DNA from: a virus
Strand: one strand, 5' to 3'
Length of the DNA: 21,326 nucleotides
Virus record (IMG/VR): IMGVR_UViG_3300045996_000416
Span: 1-21,326 of that record
Shown here in pieces: positions 8,032 to 14,591 of this stretch. The position numbers and the translations under genes were made by a program. Position 1 is the first letter of the stretch. The number at the start of each line of letters is the position of its first letter. The notes under the pieces were generated by a model that saw only the letters and a list, made by a program, of their open reading frames with translations, did no database searches and was not told where the DNA came from.

Positions 8032-8921
8032 GTTGGCCCACGCATGATCGCCAAGATGCCAGGGATGTAAACGCCGTAGCCGCGAAAATTGACGATGTTG
8101 TTGTGCACGTCTCGGCACGTGGAAAGCAACCGATTGCAAGCTGGAGGAAGATCTATCGTGTCCCCGATGACGGGGTCTTCCGGAAACTCTTCCCATGTCG
8201 TAATTGATAGAGTTGCGCCCGCAATCGTCACCCGCTTCGCCTCACGCGAGAAATCCAAGTTTGCTCCGGCAGTGAACGTCACTTTCGAACCATCGAAGTA
8301 GGTCGCTGTCGGCGGCGCTGCGCCGGCCGTAATCTCGACATCGAACCGCCGACGGCTGGTCACCGCCGTCACGATCGCTTGGCGCGTAGCAGCTGCTACG
8401 TTGAACCCGCAGCGGCTATCACCAAACTCCACAACATTGCAGCGCTCTGAATAGGTCCAGCCGATATTCTGGGACAGCCGCTGCGTCATTCCACGCACTT
8501 CGACTTTGTATCTGCCGTCTGAGTCTCGAGACGGTACTCCTAAGTACCCGCGCCTCTCAATCAACTGGCCCTGGTCCGGCGCGTTGTAGTTGACTCCAAA
8601 CACTTCGACCGGAGCATTGTCCAACAATCCCGCTTCGATCTCCGAGACGGTGATGTCAGGAATTTCGAATTGGTCCGAGAGAGCGCCGTCAACCTCCATG
8701 TTGTCCACGCTCATGTCGCTGGTGGAGCGCACATCGGAGCCCGTGATGTTTGATACTGATCGATAGCGCCCAGCGTAACGGCCCGACGCTATCTCAATAT
8801 CTTGGTCGTGATCCGTGGAACGGATTACTTCGCCATTCGCTTTCTCTATGGTCCAGCACAGCGCGAGCGTGGACACTTCGCCTCGCAAGTGTGCCAATAA
8901 CTCGGCTTCAATCGTCCTCAC
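8028..8921 (-). CDS. DUF2163 / BR0599-type tail-tip protein (lambda gpL / GTA hub-like)
   Basis: The 297-residue protein matches the DUF2163 plus Phage_BR0599 family that forms the hub ring below the distal tail protein in GTAs and related siphophages. Recognisable parts are LLAHLRGEVSTLALCWTIEK (residues 9-28), EIEAGLLDNAPVEVFGVNY (94-112) and the C-terminal GYGVYIPGILAI (281-292). Four conserved-looking cysteines, Cys161, Cys171, Cys262 and Cys269, are spaced C-x9-C and C-x6-C. This resembles the ligand pattern of the iron-sulphur cluster known in lambda gpL and GTA hub proteins. The GTG start at 8921 overlaps the DUF2460 stop as GTGA, and the 3' end overlaps the cupin-like gene in the same manner. 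Cluster binding is inferred. Confidence 0.88.
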   Translation of the reverse strand: MRTIEAELLAHLRGEVSTLALCWTIEKANGEVIRSTDHDQDIEIASGRYAGRYRSVSNITGSDVRSTSDMSVDNMEVDGALSDQFEIPDITVSEIEAGLLDNAPVEVFGVNYNAPDQGQLIERRGYLGVPSRDSDGRYKVEVRGMTQRLSQNIGWTYSERCNVVEFGDSRCGFNVAAATRQAIVTAVTSRRRFDVEITAGAAPPTATYFDGSKVTFTAGANLDFSREAKRVTIAGATLSITTWEEFPEDPVIGDTIDLPPACNRLLSTCRDVHNNIVNFRGYGVYIPGILAIMRGPT

Positions 8922-9559
8922 GTGCGCTGTACTCTGATCTCAGTGATCGAGAAATCACACTGCTGAATCTCACGACTCGCAATCGCCACGTCTAACAAGC
9001 TATCAAAGCGCGCATAAACGTAGAACTCACCTCCCCAACTAGTAGGAGTACCGACGAACGAGACTTCCGGAGTCAATATTCCGGTGGCCTCGTCCAACGT
9101 CCAGGCGGTATCTGGTTGCTCGACGCCGAGCTCATTGGCTATACGGATCGTGTCGCCCTTTGGCTTGTATATCTCTCGTACTTGTTCGAGAGCCCCGTAC
9201 GGATAGGTTTTAACCAGTTGATAACCGGAAGGACTGTCTTCCTCAAAGATAAAAGGCTGGTCCAGGGGCGTCGGCTGCTCGTGTGTTTTACAGCTCTTAT
9301 AATCGGCATGGTCCTTCAGGCGAAATCCCGTCGCCATGCCACCAACCGCATGCCAAAAGTAAAGTATCTCTTGGATGTCTTCCTCGGCCCTCGCCCCCAT
9401 CGGAACAGACACATATCGATGTAGCGGGCGGGACCATTTGCGTGTGCGTCGCTCGTAACCGCCCTCGCGCTCTATCACTTTGACCTTGTACCGAGGCCCG
9501 CTAGAGAAGCCGAACGATGGGCACCCAGGAAAGATCTCTGTGGTGTCTGGTATCAGCAT
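8918..9559 (-). CDS. DUF2460 distal tail protein (GTA ORFG12-like)
   Basis: The ATG at 9559 overlaps the stop of the upstream cupin-like gene as TGATG. This is a better start than the open frame extending to 9658, which lies inside that gene. The product has 213 residues. It carries DUF2460 features: an early PGCPSFGFSSGPRYKVKVIE, EEDIQEILYFWHAVGGMATG FRLKDHADY in the middle, FIFEEDSPSGYQLVKTYPYG, and a C-terminal WGGEFYVYARFDSLLDVAIA. The family forms the distal tail ring that connects tail tube and hub. Position directly before DUF2163 is the conserved order in GTAs and related siphophages. Confidence 0.88.
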   Translation of the reverse strand: MLIPDTTEIFPGCPSFGFSSGPRYKVKVIEREGGYERRTRKWSRPLHRYVSVPMGARAEEDIQEILYFWHAVGGMATGFRLKDHADYKSCKTHEQPTPLDQPFIFEEDSPSGYQLVKTYPYGALEQVREIYKPKGDTIRIANELGVEQPDTAWTLDEATGILTPEVSFVGTPTSWGGEFYVYARFDSLLDVAIASREIQQCDFSITEIRVQRT

Positions 9560-10011
9560 CAGCCTATCCGCACAGAACGGAGTTCGGGGTGTACTGTGCC
9601 GCGCCAGTCGAGCGCTATGCTCGTCGGCTCGATACCATTCAGCCATTGCTGAATACAAAGTATCGCGCTACCCGATTCCCCGACCGTCGCTCCATGATAG
9701 ACGCCGGCACCAACACGCCTCTTACCGCCGTAAGTACAGTCAACCACGCCACTGAGGGGCCCCAACTGGCCGTGGACAAACATATCGATCGAGTGCACGT
9801 TTGGGTGGCAGTGCTCAGGAACAACTGAGCCTACGCCCGGAGTCGGTGAGCAAAGGATGTACTCGATCTGAAACTGACCCTCTCGACAGAGAACCATCGT
9901 GTTGAACTCCACCGTCCCTAAGCGAAATGCGCGTAACGCGTCCGGCGGAGGTCTGAAGTCGGCGAATGACATTGAGAGCACGCGGCGGGCGAAACCACCA
10001 AAGTCGCTCAT
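9559..10011 (-). CDS. Cupin-like protein B within the tail-tip gene cluster
   Basis: The ATG at 10011 overlaps the stop of the NlpC/P60 gene as ATGA and is preferred over upstream in-frame ATGs that lie inside that gene. The product has 150 residues. HCHPNVHSIDMFVHG (residues 67-81) is a cupin motif 1 in which Asp76 replaces the usual glutamate. GVYHGATVG (103-111) supplies a second-motif histidine (His106). The ending ILCIQQWLNGIEPTSIALDW matches the end of cupin-like protein A closely, so the two arose by duplication. Unlike copy A it has several cysteines (42, 54, 68, 92, 119). No enzyme class can be assigned. Conserved location beside the distal tail genes suggests a tail-tip function. 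Confidence 0.72.
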   Translation of the reverse strand: MSDFGGFARRVLSMSFADFRPPPDALRAFRLGTVEFNTMVLCREGQFQIEYILCSPTPGVGSVVPEHCHPNVHSIDMFVHGQLGPLSGVVDCTYGGKRRVGAGVYHGATVGESGSAILCIQQWLNGIEPTSIALDWRGTVHPELRSVRIG

Positions 10012-10490
10012 GTGTAGAGCACTCCAGGAATCTTCCAGTATGAGTGAACCCATCGACTCCATGGCGCACGCAGACCGTGCTCCACCACCCCACACTGTTT
10101 TGCGTTGGCATGTATGACATAGCCGTCATACGTCGCAATCCCGTAGTGCCTTGGGTAGCTGTCGCCCTCGAACTTAAACAGCACCAAGCAGCCTGGGCAC
10201 GCCTTATTGATTTTCTCGCTATAGCGAGCAGTGAGTTCATGCAGGACCGGGCTTGCCGTGCGCGCGTACCCCGTCGGGGCCGGCTTCCCAAAGTAAGTTT
10301 CCAGACTATGCCCGGCAATTTTCGTCGCCAGATCTATGAATCCCGCGCAGTCAACACCCGAACTTGTTCGACCCTGATGACGCCACGGAATTCCCTTCAA
10401 CGAACGTGCCGCGGTAATCAGCTGATCGGCCGTAATGACGTGGTGCTTGGGACTCTGGTCGAGCGTTGGCGAGACGTGATGCGATGACAT
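10008..10490 (-). CDS. NlpC/P60 cysteine peptidase, tail assembly or tail-tip (lambda gpK-like)
   Basis: The 160-residue protein is a single NlpC/P60 domain. The catalytic cysteine is Cys48 in SSGVDCAGFIDLA, the catalytic histidine is His115 in YPRHYGIATY, and His127 in GYVIHAN is the probable third residue. These enzymes cut peptidoglycan stem peptides, or act during tail assembly, and are usually incorporated at the tail tip to help the DNA cross the cell wall. The gene starts at ATG 10490, overlapping the tape-measure stop as TGATG. In gene transfer agents the peptidase gene follows DUF2460 and DUF2163; here it precedes both. Confidence 0.9.
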   Translation of the reverse strand: MSSHHVSPTLDQSPKHHVITADQLITAARSLKGIPWRHQGRTSSGVDCAGFIDLATKIAGHSLETYFGKPAPTGYARTASPVLHELTARYSEKINKACPGCLVLFKFEGDSYPRHYGIATYDGYVIHANAKQCGVVEHGLRAPWSRWVHSYWKIPGVLYT

Positions 10491-12745
10491 CAGTTGTTAC
10501 GCCTGTGCGCTGATGCCATTCCTCGGGATGCGGCCGCTGCGATCTGCTGCTCTGTTCTACGACTCACGCGTTCGCCAGTCTCCGTGCGCACGCTGAAATT
10601 CTGATTCAGAACCATGCCGCCGCCCATGTTCGGCATCTTCGATAGCGGAATGATGTCGCCTCCAACACGAGGTCTAAAGAACTCAGGCTCTCTTTCGTTG
10701 ACTCGGTAATTCATGCCGGCCAGAACGGGACCACCGATTGCGCGGGCCCCGCCGAACCCGAGCGCACCGGCAGCCATGCCGATCCACCCAGTCCCGGTGC
10801 CCCCACCGGCTGCGCCGAAGAGTCGTTTCGCGATATCCGCTGCCACAGCCTGCGCAATGAGCTTCTTCAGCATCTCGCCGAATGATTTCAGCACTCCGTC
10901 CGCGCCCTGATCGAAGCCAGACACCAACGTATCTGCAATGATGTCCTGAGTGTTTCGTGCCGCCTGCTCCTGAAACACGGTGAGAGTCTCAAGCCCTTTA
11001 AGGAATCTGGCTTCGAAATCTGCTTCGAAAGCTTCGAGTCCTTGATCGAGGCTATCGCTGTTTTGGCTGGCGAATTCGGAGACAGCCTCGGCTGCACCAT
11101 TTGCTGCCTCAGTCATGATCTCCAGCTGCAACGTCAGGTCCAGCAACTTTTGCTTGAGCGCCTCGCCGTTCTCGCCTGCCAGCATAAATGCCGCGGCCAG
11201 ATCGCCGTGAGCAACTTGATATGCAAGGGCTGCCGTCTCACCCATTCCGAATGTCGCAATCTGCTGCTCCAGAGATTGCGTCATCTTCTCGATCTCTTCC
11301 GCAGCCTTCTTCTGCTCCTCGGCAGCCTTCTTTTGAGCATCTGCCGACTTGACGACCGCGTCGTAGCGACGGGCCAGCGAGAGCAACTGCTGTTGCTCCG
11401 ATTTGCTCAGCTCATCGAGCGCACCCGATTGGATCTGGTAGGCGATTTCGGCCGCTTTGCCGACCGAGCCATACAGCGCGATCTGTTCTCTGAGCTTTTC
11501 AGAGAGCTTCACGAACTCTTCTGATGGCTCCTTCGGAGTGCTCGAACCGCTATCGGAGCCAGCCCCTGCTGTCAGCAAAGGCGGGCGCGCGGCACCACGA
11601 TCATAGAATGCTTTAATCTGCTGCTCGATCTCTGCAATCGACCTATCTAAGTCCGCGTCCGAGTACCACTCGATGAATCCATTCTTGCCGAACACCCGGC
11701 CACGGTTCAGGAAGTCTGGGTGCAAGATTCCGAGCGACCGAAACTTTTGCATCTCGGCTAGCAGATCCTCCAGTCGCACGATGTCGTCAGCTGCCACACC
11801 GTTGAGGCGTGCCGCCGCAGACTCACCTACGAACTTTGCAACATTCCCAATCTCCGCTACAGCCCCTATCGATACAGCGGACAGCTTAATGATGCCACTG
11901 ACGAAACTTGCGAACCCCTGCTGGAACTCTGGATCACTAATTTGATCACTGAGCTTTGTAATTTCATCAACCAGCGGCGTCATGTTGACGTCGCCAATCG
12001 CCTGATTAATGTTGTTCTGCATTCGCGTGAATGCTTGTCCAACAGTCACCGGCATGGCCTGCGCCCGCTTCGACAGGTCTTCTGTGCCTTTCAGGAATGC
12101 CTCGAAGAATTCCTCGCTCGAGACCTTGCCTTTGAGCACTGCTTGGCGAAGCTTTCCGATGCTGCCGTCCATTCCTTCCATGTTGGCGGCGACAGTGCGC
12201 AGAATCTCCGGCGCACCTTCCATCATGCTGTTGAATTCTTCAGCGCGAACCGTGCCACCAGCAAGCGCCTGGGACAATTGCAGCAGTGCGCCGCTAGCCT
12301 GCTGAGCGCTCGCGCCGCTGACTGTCAGCGCGTTACCCACACCCTCCGTGAACTGCAAAAGCTCCTGCTGAGAGGCGCCCAGTTCTCGGCCGGACTGCGC
12401 GAGCTTGACGTATAGGTCCGCGACACCGGACATTTCGGTACGGGTTCGCTGAGCAATATTGAATAGCTCTGCCTGGACCTTCCCAAGTTCCTGTGTTCCC
12501 TCCGTAACCAGCGCCAAGCGTCCACGCAGCTGCGTGTATTGATCCGATATCCTGATGATCGACTGCACCGCCTGAACAGATGCGTATGCGCCCAAAGCAG
12601 CACCGATTCTCTGTCCGAGTCGATCAAAGGATCGTTGCATATCCCTTGAGCGACGTTCGGCGAGACGTGCGGCACGGCCAATATCAGTCTCGAACTTGCC
12701 CGTGCGCGCAAGAAGATCAATGAAAAGACTACCGAGACCGGCCAT
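10490..12745 (-). CDS. Tail tape measure protein
   Basis: The 751-residue, alpha-helical protein begins MAGLGSLFIDLLARTGKFET and continues with the tape-measure N-terminal domain (IRISDQYTQLRGRLALVTEG, EEFNSMMEGAPEILRTVAAN). A coiled-coil stretch includes the internal repeat KKAAEEQKKAAEEIEKM. The C-terminal part carries the lambda gpH-like block DGVLKSFGEMLKKLIAQAVA followed by a Gly-rich hydrophobic region (GMAAGALGFGGARAIGGPV) that may enter the host membrane. The protein sets tail length and is later ejected. By the usual 0.15 nm per residue the tail would be near 110 nm, an inference. It overlaps the second chaperone frame by 17 nt and the peptidase gene by 1 nt. Confidence 0.95.
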   Translation of the reverse strand: MAGLGSLFIDLLARTGKFETDIGRAARLAERRSRDMQRSFDRLGQRIGAALGAYASVQAVQSIIRISDQYTQLRGRLALVTEGTQELGKVQAELFNIAQRTRTEMSGVADLYVKLAQSGRELGASQQELLQFTEGVGNALTVSGASAQQASGALLQLSQALAGGTVRAEEFNSMMEGAPEILRTVAANMEGMDGSIGKLRQAVLKGKVSSEEFFEAFLKGTEDLSKRAQAMPVTVGQAFTRMQNNINQAIGDVNMTPLVDEITKLSDQISDPEFQQGFASFVSGIIKLSAVSIGAVAEIGNVAKFVGESAAARLNGVAADDIVRLEDLLAEMQKFRSLGILHPDFLNRGRVFGKNGFIEWYSDADLDRSIAEIEQQIKAFYDRGAARPPLLTAGAGSDSGSSTPKEPSEEFVKLSEKLREQIALYGSVGKAAEIAYQIQSGALDELSKSEQQQLLSLARRYDAVVKSADAQKKAAEEQKKAAEEIEKMTQSLEQQIATFGMGETAALAYQVAHGDLAAAFMLAGENGEALKQKLLDLTLQLEIMTEAANGAAEAVSEFASQNSDSLDQGLEAFEADFEARFLKGLETLTVFQEQAARNTQDIIADTLVSGFDQGADGVLKSFGEMLKKLIAQAVAADIAKRLFGAAGGGTGTGWIGMAAGALGFGGARAIGGPVLAGMNYRVNEREPEFFRPRVGGDIIPLSKMPNMGGGMVLNQNFSVRTETGERVSRRTEQQIAAAASRGMASAHRRNN

Positions 12746-13396
12746 TTTTCACCATTCCAAAGGCTTTGACGACGTCATCTAGGTTGAGTCCTTTCGGCTT
12801 TGGCTTGTAGGGCAGGAAATCTTCAATATTCCCAGTGCCTCCCAATGCCTTAGCCACGATGGAACACAATTGCGCCGAACCTCTGTCGTACATGCGTATG
12901 GGATCAAGTCTGCCGTTGCGTTCGAAATAGTCGATCCAATCGATCCACTCCCTATGACTCATCGTGCGCTTACATTCACGTACCGGTCGCCCAAGCGCGC
13001 AAGCGATCTCATGCCAGAGATCGGCGACCGTTAACCGTTTCCCTCGCTATCTCCTTCAACGGCTTCCTCTGCGGATTCCTCGGACGCCTTCTGGAGATCG
13101 ATTCCTTGCGCCTTCATCGCCGCGTTGGTCAACAACGTCGCAGGCTCCTTCGGCAGACGCTTCCACGCATTGAGCGTGAACACCTGCTTCCCGTCTTTGT
13201 CCTCAATCGAGGCGACGGCGGTGTCGTGAAGAACCTTCAGGCCACGACGTTCGCTGTCCGATTTGTCCGGGAATGCTTTCGCCGCTTCCTGGTTGAGTTC
13301 CTGGAACTCGTAGTAGCCGAGTTCCCGGATGTAATAAGTGACTTCCTTGTCCTTGTGATTCACCGTCACCGCATGGCGCTCAGTATCGAAGTCCAT
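12729..13396 (-). CDS. Tail assembly chaperone fusion made by programmed -1 frameshift (G-GT type)
   Basis: The first frame (13396-13031) continues into a second frame that stays open from the slip site to 12729. At 13043-13037 the heptamer G GGA AAC lets ribosomes move back by one, after which the reading continues RLTVADLWHEIACALGRP and on through MSHREWIDWIDYFERNGRLD to the stop. The fused product is 222 residues: 120 from the first frame and 102 from the second. The joined sequence, with LWHEIACALGRPVREC then M-x-x-REWIDWIDYF, matches the T-domain pattern of siphophage chaperones, so the region upstream of the ATG at 12962 is genuinely coding. The longer form helps load tube subunits on the tape measure. 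An independent start at 12962 is possible but unnecessary. Confidence 0.88.
12985..13043 (-). promoter_or_regulatory. -1 ribosomal frameshift element: GGGAAAC slippery site plus two-part stem
   Basis: On the minus strand the canonical heptamer GGGAAAC occupies 13043-13037 in the correct phase (G GGA AAC). A 7-nt spacer, which contains the in-frame UAA, follows. Then come two nested perfect stems: GGTCGCC (13029-13023) pairs with GGCGACC (12991-12985), and directly inside it GATCTC (13022-13017) pairs with GAGATC (13010-13005) around a 6-nt loop, with a 13-nt bulge on the 3' side. Heptamer, spacing and structure together match known -1 frameshift signals. GGGAAAG, the lambda site, differs in the last base only. 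Confidence 0.9.
13031..13396 (-). CDS. Tail assembly chaperone, short form (lambda gpG-like)
   Basis: The 121-residue acidic protein starts MDFDTERHAVTVNHKDKEVT, has a helical middle (EFQELNQEAAKAFPDKS) and an acidic C-terminus (ESAEEAVEGDSEGNG) that ends within the frameshift site. It starts 1 nt after the tail tube stop and precedes the tape measure, the standard place of the gpG-type chaperone. It is expected to coat the tape measure protein during tail assembly and to be absent from the finished virion. Most ribosomes should end at the UAA at 13033-13031, giving an excess of this form over the fusion. Confidence 0.88.
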   Translation of the reverse strand: MDFDTERHAVTVNHKDKEVTYYIRELGYYEFQELNQEAAKAFPDKSDSERRGLKVLHDTAVASIEDKDGKQVFTLNAWKRLPKEPATLLTNAAMKAQGIDLQKASEESAEEAVEGDSEGNG

Positions 13397-13397
13397 A

Positions 13398-13883
13398 TCA
13401 GGTCGCCGTCCTCGGGAAGATCTCAGGGAAGTCCGAGAGCTGGATCGAAATGTTCGATGTCACCACCGTGTTGAGTGCGAAATCGAACGGCACATCCGCC
13501 ACGAATCCATTGAAGAGAATCCACGTGCGGGTATCGGTGATATCGAATCCATCCTCCGATCCCAGCGTCGGCTCTGAAGTGCCATCCGACCAGCCGATTG
13601 CCCAGTCAATTTTGACGCCAGAGCGGTACAGCGCATGAACCGCCAGATGCGACGCATCTTCCGGCTCAAAGTTGATGGTGAAAGTGGCAGTGCCAGGTGT
13701 CGGCATTCCGGGCTCGTAAGTGCGAGCCAGCGACTCCAGGCAGGTCGTTTCGATCTGATCGCGCGGAGCACCCAGCCCAGTTAGATTCGTCACGCACCCC
13801 ACGCGCAGCAGATCTGCCGCGGGATTGTCTTCATCGACAGGCACGATGAGATAAAGCATCGTGCCCTGTGTTTTCTTCGCCAC
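13398..13883 (-). CDS. Major tail tube protein
   Basis: From GTG 13883 (GGGAG 8 nt upstream) the product has 161 residues, beginning MAKKTQGTMLYLIVPVDEDN. It has the features of siphophage tube subunits: CVTNLTGLGAPRDQIETTCL, GMPTPGTATFTINFEPEDAS in the middle, and a C-terminal FNGFVADVPFDFALNTVVTS. Copies of this protein stack as rings around the tape measure to form the tail shaft. The gene lies immediately after two intrinsic terminators and 1 nt before the chaperone gene. High expression would be expected for this subunit, which makes the terminators in front of it notable. Confidence 0.92.
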   Translation of the reverse strand: MAKKTQGTMLYLIVPVDEDNPAADLLRVGCVTNLTGLGAPRDQIETTCLESLARTYEPGMPTPGTATFTINFEPEDASHLAVHALYRSGVKIDWAIGWSDGTSEPTLGSEDGFDITDTRTWILFNGFVADVPFDFALNTVVTSNISIQLSDFPEIFPRTAT

Positions 13884-13902
13884 GTTTCAGTCTCCCAAAA
13901 TG

Positions 13903-13924
13903 AAAAAACCCGCACGTGGCGGGC
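13903..13924 (-). terminator. Intrinsic terminator 2 (proximal to tail tube)
   Basis: In the minus-strand direction CCCGC pairs with GCGGG around the loop CACGT, followed at once by six T residues (13908-13903). The stem is short but all G-C. It lies 20 nt before the GTG of the tail tube gene and just after a stronger terminator. The plus-strand reading has no T tract, so the element acts only in the direction of the operon. Confidence 0.7.
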
Positions 13925-13926
13925 AC

Positions 13927-13952
13927 AAAAAAGCCCGCGCGATGGCGGGCTT
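13927..13952 (-). terminator. Intrinsic terminator 1 (after the gp10-like gene)
   Basis: In the minus-strand direction AAGCCCGC pairs with GCGGGCTT around a 6-nt loop (CATCGC). The downstream arm ends in, and runs straight into, a T tract: six T residues at 13932-13927, two of which pair in the stem. This is a textbook intrinsic terminator lying 22 nt after the gp10-like stop codon, in tandem with a second hairpin. Confidence 0.85.
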
Positions 13953-13974
13953 CTCGACACTAGTTACTAGACGG

Positions 13975-14451
13975 TTATCGGCGACGCGCCTTCTTCACTG
14001 CGCGATCGATCGCCTTTCTCGTTTCGGTGATAAACACGTTCAGTGCCTCAGACGACTTCTCGGGCACCACCGGACGAAGCCAAGGCTTGGCTGGCACTTG
14101 CTCATTGCCGAACTCGAGCATGCCGCCGTACGCATGCACGGATGCCCCATTCGGGGCACGATCTTTCCGCCTTAGCCTTACCAGCACGCGCTCGTTTGCA
14201 CCGGATCTCTGCGGATTCGGATCTCGGCTGACGATCACGGCCTTCTTAAGCGTGCCGGTAGAGACGCTCGGCCTAGCATCCTTGTTAGGATCCGCGACGA
14301 TCCGATCAATGTTTGCTTGCGCGGCACGCTGGAACACTTGCCCAGCCTTTCGAAGTCCGACGCGGACGGGCCCGCCCTTGACGCTTACGATCTCCTTTGG
14401 AAGCGCCTGGAGCGTCTTCAGGAGTTCGCCGAGACCTTCGACTTCCGCCAT
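13975..14451 (-). CDS. HK97 gp10-like tail completion protein
   Basis: The 158-residue protein begins MAEVEGLGELLKTLQALPKE and shows the HK97-gp10 family pattern: KAGQVFQRAAQANIDRIV (residues 35-52), TGTLKKAVIVSR (65-76), and SVHAYGGMLEFGNEQVPAKP WLRP (104-127), in which the E-F/Y-G-x3-x-P-A-x-P/PW-L-R-P motif is diagnostic. Such proteins act at the head-tail or tail-terminator interface. It is the last gene before the tandem terminators. In many relatives it precedes the DUF3168 gene; here DUF3168 and an extra gene come first. The ribosome-binding site is weak. Confidence 0.9.
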   Translation of the reverse strand: MAEVEGLGELLKTLQALPKEIVSVKGGPVRVGLRKAGQVFQRAAQANIDRIVADPNKDARPSVSTGTLKKAVIVSRDPNPQRSGANERVLVRLRRKDRAPNGASVHAYGGMLEFGNEQVPAKPWLRPVVPEKSSEALNVFITETRKAIDRAVKKARRR

Positions 14452-14591
14452 CGCTTTTCTACCTGTTCCAAACGCCGGCGCAGTTTCTCCGGCAACAACC
14501 TACGGGCGGCCGAGCACGGCTTGCACAGCGTTACAGCACGTCCGCGAGGCTTGCCGTTTTGAAGCACGTGAGTGCGCTCCCAGGAGAACAA
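14418..14591 (-). CDS. Candidate small overlapping gene, 57 residues
   Basis: This open frame starts at TTG 14591 with GGAAG 7 nt upstream (alternative GTG at 14567 with GGGAG 9 nt upstream). It bridges the 79-nt gap between the 'norphogenetic'-type gene and the gp10-like gene, overlapping both ends in other frames. The product is basic: it reads MFSWERTHVLQNGKPRGRAV, then TLCKPC and a helical, Arg-rich segment (AARRLLPEKLRRRLEQVEKR). The single C-x2-C could be half of a metal site. Tight packing elsewhere makes an unused 79 nt unlikely, but no homologue is known to me and the start is non-standard. Treat as tentative. Confidence 0.35.
   Translation of the reverse strand: MFSWERTHVLQNGKPRGRAVTLCKPCSAARRLLPEKLRRRLEQVEKRWRKSKVSANS

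Noticed and set aside
9560-9658. Upstream start for the DUF2460 gene at 9658
   Set aside because: It lies inside cupin-like gene B, and the TGATG junction at 9559 gives a coupled start immediately before family homology.
13903-13952. Bidirectional terminator or small non-coding RNA
   Set aside because: The plus-strand reading of both hairpins lacks a following T tract and there is no plus-strand gene here, so only minus-strand termination is supported.
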